Shown here piece by piece: positions 12,351 to 12,866 of a DNA stretch of 12,866 nucleotides (position 1 is the stretch's first letter; every line of letters begins with the position of its first letter). Below the pieces are notes generated by a model, which did not search any database, was not told the origin of the DNA, and saw only the letters and a list, made by a program, of their open reading frames with translations. The stretch comes from Pseudomonadota bacterium. GTDB taxonomy: Bacteria > Pseudomonadota > Alphaproteobacteria > Rhizobiales > Rhizobiaceae. A program made the translations under genes and the position numbers. The stretch lies in assembly GCA_023390055.1 (NCBI GenBank), contig JAEWDP010000073.1, positions 1 through 12,866 on the forward strand, given 5' to 3'.

Positions 12351-12866
12351 GCCATGTCGGGACGTCTTGCTTCCTGCACGGCATGGATCTGGACAAGGGT
12401 GTCCAGGTTCTGGTTGACCCGGCAATAGAATTCCTCGTCGATGAACGGCCTCAGCATGAAATCATTTCCACCAGCCTTGAGAAAGCGGGCCGATAAAAGC
12501 CTGTTGGTAGACGACGAAACACCGATGATGCGTAACTGATGGGAACCACGGTCGGAGCGAATGCGGCGTGTCAGCTCGAACCCGTCGATATCCGGCATGT
12601 TGTAGTCCGTGACCATCAGGCTGATATCATCATGCGCCTTGAGGATCTGAAGAGCTTTTGCACCGCTGTCAGCCGTACTGACGCGAAAATTGTAGCGCTT
12701 CAGACGGCTGCTCAGGAGAGCCCGGGCCGTCGGGCTGTCATCGACAATCAGCACATGATGGCGATGATTGGTCAAAAACCGGGCAACTGCTTCGGCCAGC
12801 ATGTCAACGGCGTAGATATTGTCCTTGATGACATAGTCGACAATCTCCTTCGACAACAGCCTGTCC
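12347..12866 (-). CDS. Tandem-receiver response regulator, C-terminal part
   Basis: The gene continues beyond the window end, and the frame stays open to 12865 with no clear start (the first TTG at 12856 is internal-looking). The visible part begins with the end of one receiver-like domain (KEIVDYVIKDN, then a helix). A complete CheY-like receiver follows: VLIVDDSPTA (acidic pair), VTDYNMPDIDG (phospho-acceptor Asp near 12605-12607), GVSSSTNR and NDFMLRPF. The conserved Lys before the final Pro is Arg here, which may alter phosphorylation-dependent switching. No output domain follows; the protein ends EARRPDMA. Such double-receiver proteins act in phosphorelay or c-di-GMP-linked signalling. 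The partner kinase is not visible. Only the C-terminal 170 or so residues can be judged. Confidence 0.85.
   Translation of the reverse strand, partial: DRLLSKEIVDYVIKDNIYAVDMLAEAVARFLTNHRHHVLIVDDSPTARALLSSRLKRYNFRVSTADSGAKALQILKAHDDISLMVTDYNMPDIDGFELTRRIRSDRGSHQLRIIGVSSSTNRLLSARFLKAGGNDFMLRPFIDEEFYCRVNQNLDTLVQIHAVQEARRPDMA

Overview
The window is GC-rich and densely coded. Its gene families (DUF1127, entericidin, rhizobial-type exonuclease, tandem-receiver response regulator, MttB-superfamily C1 module) point to an alphaproteobacterium, most likely of the order Hyphomicrobiales (Rhizobiales). This is inferred from gene content and protein style; no marker gene is present. No rRNA, tRNA, CRISPR array, insertion sequence or prophage gene was seen, and no gene-free stretch exceeds about 225 bases.

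Region 1 (1-6400) is a corrinoid-dependent one-carbon module, all on the plus strand apart from one small antisense lipoprotein gene. In order it holds the C-terminus of a corrinoid (B12-carrier) protein, a reversed entericidin gene, a DUF1638 protein, a small PF13769 'virulence factor' protein, MetV (zinc/Fe-S-type MTHFR C-terminal domain protein), MetF (methylenetetrahydrofolate reductase), a methyltetrahydrofolate:corrinoid methyltransferase and a RACE-type reductive activator (2Fe-2S plus ASKHA). The logical job is demethylation of a methylated amine or similar compound by an MttB-family enzyme that should lie just upstream of the window. The methyl group would pass to the corrinoid protein, then to tetrahydrofolate, and be oxidised by MetV/MetF to methylene-THF, while RACE rescues oxidised Co(II). 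PF13769, MetV and MetF overlap or nearly overlap, so they are probably translated as a coupled unit.

Region 2 (6401-8901) is regulatory. A LysR gene runs convergently into the activator gene, with the two stop codons directly adjacent. A divergent DUF1127 small protein follows, then a GlxA/GbdR-type AraC regulator (DJ-1/PfpI domain plus AraC HTH), a class that often controls quaternary-amine and betaine catabolism. The spacers here carry several perfect inverted repeats.

Region 3 (8949-12350) holds a DEDDh exonuclease, a RidA-like protein lacking the usual catalytic arginine, and an alpha/beta hydrolase with an apparent Asp nucleophile, all on the minus strand. A divergent LysR gene shares the hydrolase's upstream region, which contains a perfect T-N11-A LysR box. 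Hydrolase and RidA look like one small LysR-controlled operon with a strong hairpin between them.

Region 4 (12347-12866) is the 3' end of a minus-strand tandem-receiver response regulator that overlaps the LysR gene by four bases at the stop codons.

The most interesting material is the oxidative MetVF corrinoid module with its two uncharacterised partners (DUF1638 and PF13769), and the arginine-rich C-terminal tails seen on two of its enzymes.
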